Assembly: GCA_946487985.1 (NCBI GenBank)
Contig: CAMLUY010000020.1
Coordinates: 1-11,553 of the forward strand
Reading direction: 5' to 3'
DNA length: 11,553 nt
Source of the DNA: an uncultured Clostridia bacterium
GTDB lineage: Bacteria > Bacillota > Clostridia > Christensenellales > UBA1242
The notes under the pieces are model-generated. The model ran no database searches. It worked only from the letters and a program-made list of their open reading frames with translations, and was not told where the DNA came from. How positions within the stretch are numbered: the stretch's first letter is position 1; each line of letters opens with the position of its first letter. This document shows positions 9,371 through 11,553 of this stretch, piece by piece. Made by a program: the position numbers and the translations under genes.

Positions 9371-9799
9371 CTAGTCAACCACGGTTACGCCCATACTGCG
9401 AGCTGCACCAGCAATCATTGACATAGCTGATTCAATAGATGTGCAGTTAAGGTCTGGCATCTTTGTTTCGGCAATCTGTTTGATTTGCGCTTTTGTGATA
9501 GTTCCGACTTTTGTTTTGTTTGGTACTGCTGAACCCTTTTCAAGACCAATAGCTTTCATAATCAAAATAGCTGCTGGTGGTGTTTTGAGTTCATACGTGA
9601 ATGACCTGTCTGCGTAGATGGTCACTACTACTGGAATTTTGAGTCCTGCCTGAGCGGCGGTTTTCTCATTGAATTCCTTTACAAAGCTTCCAAGGTTGAT
9701 TCCATGTGGTCCAAGTGATGAACCAACAGGAGGTCCCATTGTGGCTTTGCCTGCATCGAGTTGCAATTTTACAACTGCTGCGACTTTCTTTTCTGCCAT
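9371..9799 (-). CDS. rplK: 50S ribosomal protein L11
   Basis: L11 binds the GTPase-associated centre of 23S rRNA, takes part in translation factor binding and is the target site region of thiopeptide antibiotics. The protein has 142 residues, the standard length. It starts MAEKKVAAVVKLQLDAGKAT and keeps PPVG, KEFNEKTA, GLKIPVVVTIYADRSF, KTPPAA and ARSMGVTV. The ATG at 9799 was chosen because a GGAGGA site (9805-9810) lies directly upstream and it matches the family start; an in-frame upstream ATG at 9850 would add 17 unrelated residues. Unusual: where most L11 read PPVGPALGQ, this one reads PPVGSSLGP, so the second loop proline (E. coli Pro26) is Ser27 and a Pro appears at 31. Confidence 0.98.
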   Translation of the reverse strand: MAEKKVAAVVKLQLDAGKATMGPPVGSSLGPHGINLGSFVKEFNEKTAAQAGLKIPVVVTIYADRSFTYELKTPPAAILIMKAIGLEKGSAVPNKTKVGTITKAQIKQIAETKMPDLNCTSIESAMSMIAGAARSMGVTVVD

Positions 9800-9918
9800 T
9801 TTTATCCTCCTATGAGTGGTTATATTGAACTTTGGCAAAAGTTCTCCCACGATTTTGACAGTTTATTGTCATGACGGACAATATTTCTTTGCGAAAAGCG
9901 CGAAATAACAATTTTGTG
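9800..9918 (-). other. nusG-rplK intergenic leader
   Basis: This 119-base gap is much longer than the other gaps in the operon (11-14 bases). Its rplK-proximal third holds the putative L1 hairpin and the ribosome binding site. The nusG-proximal part has only small inverted repeats (TTGTC/GACAA, and ATAACA/TGTTAT right after the nusG stop). I saw no convincing promoter or terminator in it. Confidence 0.5.
9816..9850 (-). promoter_or_regulatory. Putative L1-binding (23S rRNA mimic) autoregulatory hairpin before rplK
   Basis: On the minus strand GUGG (9850-9847) can pair with CCAC (9819-9816), and GAACUUU (9844-9838) with AAAGUUC (9833-9827) around the loop UGCC. Between the two helices sits an asymmetric internal loop: GA on the 5' side, AAUAUAA on the 3' side. 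The order GUGGGAG-helix-AUAxCCAC resembles, from memory, the L1 site of E. coli 23S rRNA (GGUGGGAG ... AAAUACCACC). The element ends 5 bases before the rplK GGAGG, so bound L1 could block translation of rplK and, by coupling, rplA. The structure is seen; L1 binding is inferred from known rplKA autoregulation. Confidence 0.6.
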
Positions 9919-10608
9919 TTATATGTTTGCTTTACGAACTTGTGACATTTCAACATCAACGGATGTTTCTCGGTTGAACAATTCAACATTGACTGAAACA
10001 TGACCCGTTTCGGTGTCTATTGCTGTAACTGTACCGATTTGCCCTGCAAGAACGCCGTCAATGATCTCAACTTTGTCGCCAACTTTAAGGTCAACGTCAA
10101 CTTTGATTTTTTCAAGTCTGAGGCGAATTATGTCATCATCAGTAAGTGGAAGTGGTCTGCCGTTTGGGCCAACAAAGCCAGTGATGCCGCGTGTACGAGT
10201 AATATTGTGCCAAAGGTCATCGGCATATTTTATCTTGACCAAGATGTAACATGGCATTGCTTTGCGTTGCACAAGTCTTTTTTTGCCATTTTTCTCTTCA
10301 ACAACATCTTCCATCGGAATGACTATGTCGAAAATTCTGTCCTGCAAATTGAACTTTTCAACAACGGTTTCAAGGTTTTCTTTTGCAACGTTTTCATAGC
10401 CTGAAAAAGTATGGAGCGCGTACCATTTTGCTGGCAAGCTGTCAACAAACTCTTTGTATGCCTTCTGATCTTCGCTAAGCTCTGGCGAAACCTCATCAAT
10501 TGCATTTGTCGCGGTCGCGTCATTGTCTTGAACTTGGGTTTCAGGCAAGGTTGCGTCTTGATTTTCTTGATTTTCAATATCTTGCATTTGTAAATCTTTG
10601 TCTTCCAT
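9919..10608 (-). CDS. nusG: Transcription termination/antitermination factor NusG, with acidic N-terminal extension
   Basis: NusG binds the RNA polymerase clamp and modulates pausing and termination, and can link polymerase to Rho or the ribosome. The NGN domain runs from about residue 60 (AKWYALHTFSGYENVAKENL) to about 170, including ITRTRGITGFVGPNGRPLPLTDDDI. The KOW domain follows at about 175-205 (LKVGDKVEIIDGVLAGQIGTV). At 229 residues it is longer than the usual 170-185. The excess is the first roughly 58 residues, rich in Asp, Glu, Gln and Asn and apparently disordered. The conserved FPGY motif reads MPCY. The ATG at 10608 has a strong AGGAGGGGG site and lies 12 bases after secE, so no later start is needed to explain translation. 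Confidence 0.97.
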   Translation of the reverse strand: MEDKDLQMQDIENQENQDATLPETQVQDNDATATNAIDEVSPELSEDQKAYKEFVDSLPAKWYALHTFSGYENVAKENLETVVEKFNLQDRIFDIVIPMEDVVEEKNGKKRLVQRKAMPCYILVKIKYADDLWHNITRTRGITGFVGPNGRPLPLTDDDIIRLRLEKIKVDVDLKVGDKVEIIDGVLAGQIGTVTAIDTETGHVSVNVELFNRETSVDVEMSQVRKANI

Positions 10609-10620
10609 TTCCCCCTCCTG

Positions 10621-11010
10621 TTATCCTTTCAGCAAATTCATCAAAAGTCCCAGGCAATAGTCAATGCCAAAGACCACAACTGCAAAGACAAGCACTACGA
10701 CCAAGACAACGCCTGTTTTTTTGCAGACATCACCAAAAGTAGGCCAAGTAACTTTTTTCAGCTCTGACATTGTTTCCTTTGCCTTGCGCTTCAACTTGCC
10801 CTTTTCTTTCTTTTTGTCCTTTTTGTCGTTTTTACCGCTTTTTGCCTTTTTATCTTTTGCAGTTTTTTCTGAATCTGTTTTTTTCTCCTGTGCTGTCACA
10901 TCAGCCTTTTCTGGCTGCACTGAATTTGTTTCAGCAGCAACTTCATTTTCAGCTTGGATGATTTGTTCAGACTCAGCATTTTTGTTTTGCGACTTTTTCT
11001 TCTTAGACAT
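10621..11010 (-). CDS. secE: Preprotein translocase subunit SecE, with long charged N-terminal extension
   Basis: SecE is the essential clamp subunit of the SecYEG channel. The core lies at the C-terminus: an amphipathic segment with ELKKVTWPT at about residues 83-91, then one membrane helix (GVVLVVVLVFAVVVFGIDYCL, about 100-120). The single-helix form is normal for Gram-positive bacteria. Total length is 129 residues against roughly 60-75 for minimal forms. The first 75 residues are low-complexity: mixed acidic and polar at first, then strongly Lys-rich. The ribosome binding site is weak and close (GGGGG at 11015-11019, 4 bases from the ATG), unlike its neighbours, so translation may be coupled to rpmG, which ends 14 bases upstream. 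Confidence 0.95.
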   Translation of the reverse strand: MSKKKKSQNKNAESEQIIQAENEVAAETNSVQPEKADVTAQEKKTDSEKTAKDKKAKSGKNDKKDKKKEKGKLKRKAKETMSELKKVTWPTFGDVCKKTGVVLVVVLVFAVVVFGIDYCLGLLMNLLKG

Positions 11011-11024
11011 AAAACCCCCGATTT

Positions 11025-11186
11025 TTATTTGGTTTCTTTATGAACGGTTCTTTTCCCACAACGTGAGCAGAACTTTGTAATTTCCATTCTTTCTGGGTTT
11101 GCTGTTGTATTCTTGCTTGTCGCATAGTTGCGCTCTTGGCATTCAGTGCATGCAAGAATGATGTTTTTACGTTTTGGTGTTGCCAT
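11025..11186 (-). CDS. rpmG: 50S ribosomal protein L33
   Basis: A 53-residue protein read on the minus strand: it starts MATPKRKNIILACTEC and ends FCSRCGKRTVHKETK. L33 sits near the E site of the large subunit. The typical core QERNYATSKNT is present, as are the two CxxC pairs (C13/C16 and C40/C43) that bind zinc in the C+ form of L33; the zinc-free paralogue would lack them. The ATG at 11186 has the site AGGAGA at 11193-11198. It is the first gene of the operon. A 74-codon reading frame overlapping on the same strand is a shadow. No tRNA-Trp gene lies between rpmG and secE, as it does in some relatives. Confidence 0.97.
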   Translation of the reverse strand: MATPKRKNIILACTECQERNYATSKNTTANPERMEITKFCSRCGKRTVHKETK

Positions 11187-11201
11187 TTTCTTTCTCCTAA
11201 C

Positions 11202-11238
11202 AAAAAACTAACACCCCGCCCATTCACGGAAGTGCTAG
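11202..11238 (-). promoter_or_regulatory. 5' leader hairpin plus U6 before rpmG (possible attenuator)
   Basis: On the minus strand CUAGCACUUC (11238-11229) pairs with GGGGUGUUAG (11217-11208): 10 pairs, three of them G-U, with an 11-base loop. Six T follow directly (11207-11202) and then the rpmG ribosome binding site. The expected transcription start lies at the foot of this stem. It could be an attenuator, a stabilising 5' hairpin, or a terminator for the upstream hicB-like gene. The stem is seen; its function is inference. Confidence 0.45.
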
Positions 11239-11242
11239 CAAT

Positions 11243-11271
11243 ATATTATCACAATTATTTTTCATTGTCAA
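11243..11271 (-). promoter_or_regulatory. Promoter of the rpmG-secE-nusG-rplK-rplA operon
   Basis: On the minus strand a perfect -35 box TTGACA (11271-11266) is followed after 17 bases by TAATAT (11248-11243), which matches TATAAT at 4 of 6; an overlapping GATAAT gives 5 of 6 but with a 15-base spacer. The region is AT-rich. Start of transcription is expected near 11236, about 50 bases before the rpmG ATG. The form is that of a housekeeping sigma-A promoter. Confidence 0.75.
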
Positions 11272-11311
11272 CAATTTCAAAGGCATTTTTAATATTATTT
11301 TTTTATTATGC

Positions 11312-11553
11312 CTATTTTGTTGATATTTCGGCATCAATCAGCATCACAATGTCAGAGGAATTTGCAGATTTTTTGACACATTCAAAGTCGGTTGGCATAT
11401 TGAAGTCAAAATCATGCTTTTCAACATAGGCAAAGTATGCTTTCAGGCATTCTTTTGCATAGAGATATGCCTCTTCGACAAGATCACCATCTGTTGTAAG
11501 TTCAAGGTCAGGGAAAATCACGCGATAGACGCCATCATCTTGGTCCTTTATGA
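11312..11553 (-). CDS. HicB-like protein, C-terminal part (cut by the window edge)
   Basis: The frame is open from the window edge at 11553 to TAG at 11312-11314. The visible part reads IKDQDDGVYRVIFPDLELTTDGDLVEEAYLYAKECL and ends MLIDAEISTK. This matches the HicB fold pattern: a D-D-G-x-Y strand, then FPDL, T-x-GD, EEA and an A-x-E-x-L helix, with a final hydrophobic strand. HicB proteins are usually antitoxins that neutralise the mRNA interferase HicA, but lone HicB-like proteins are common. No HicA is visible downstream; it could lie upstream, outside the window. No added DNA-binding domain follows the core. A GTG at 11519-11521 falls inside the conserved strand (V in YRVIFPDL) and is not the start. 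Confidence 0.75.
   Translation of the reverse strand, partial: IKDQDDGVYRVIFPDLELTTDGDLVEEAYLYAKECLKAYFAYVEKHDFDFNMPTDFECVKKSANSSDIVMLIDAEISTK

Noticed and set aside
10000..10404. 134-codon plus-strand frame opposite nusG
   Set aside because: Its translation is Phe/Cys/Asn-rich noise opposite a clear NusG gene; no start signal.
11011..11024. tRNA-Trp gene between rpmG and secE
   Set aside because: Only 14 bases separate the two genes, so there is no room for one.
11281..11313. Inverted repeat AGGCAT/ATGCCT as a terminator for the hicB-like gene
   Set aside because: Only six pairs around a 21-base A-rich loop, it overlaps the stop codon, and no U-tract follows the stem on the minus strand.
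1..11553. CRISPR array, insertion sequence or attachment site
   Set aside because: No regularly spaced direct repeats, transposase or integrase frames, or flanking terminal repeats were seen on either strand.

Overview
The window holds two convergent blocks and looks like an AT-rich chromosome of an uncultured Gram-positive lineage, most likely Bacillota close to Clostridia. This is inferred from strong GGAGG-type ribosome binding sites, the Clostridia-like NusG motif TRGITGFVGP, a zinc-type L33, and a surface protein anchored by a C-terminal membrane helix with a basic tail. The standard code fits: stops are TAA/TAG and Trp is TGG.

Left block (about 1-8565, plus strand): one giant gene, 66-8510, encodes a 2814-residue secreted protein. 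It has an N-terminal signal peptide, a very long Tyr/Asn/Ser/Thr-rich ectodomain that appears to be built from at least sixteen Ig-like beta-sandwich modules, one C-terminal membrane helix and a short basic tail. A strong intrinsic terminator follows it at 8531-8564. No partner gene for it lies in the window.

Right block (about 8632-11271, minus strand): a classic transcription/translation operon, read right to left as rpmG (L33) - secE - nusG - rplK (L11) - rplA (L1). rpmG (11025-11186, 53 codons) was found by direct translation of the minus strand. A TTGACA-17-TAATAT promoter lies upstream, a hairpin plus U6 sits at the expected 5' end of the transcript, and an intrinsic terminator follows rplA. 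The 119-base nusG-rplK gap holds a hairpin that resembles the L1-binding site of 23S rRNA just before the rplK ribosome binding site, which suggests L1 feedback control. The operon stops after rplA; rplJ-rplL do not follow.

Right edge (11312-11553, minus strand): the C-terminal part of a HicB-like protein, cut by the window boundary.

The ribosomal operon is housekeeping. The least explained items are the giant modular surface protein and the two putative RNA regulatory structures in the operon.
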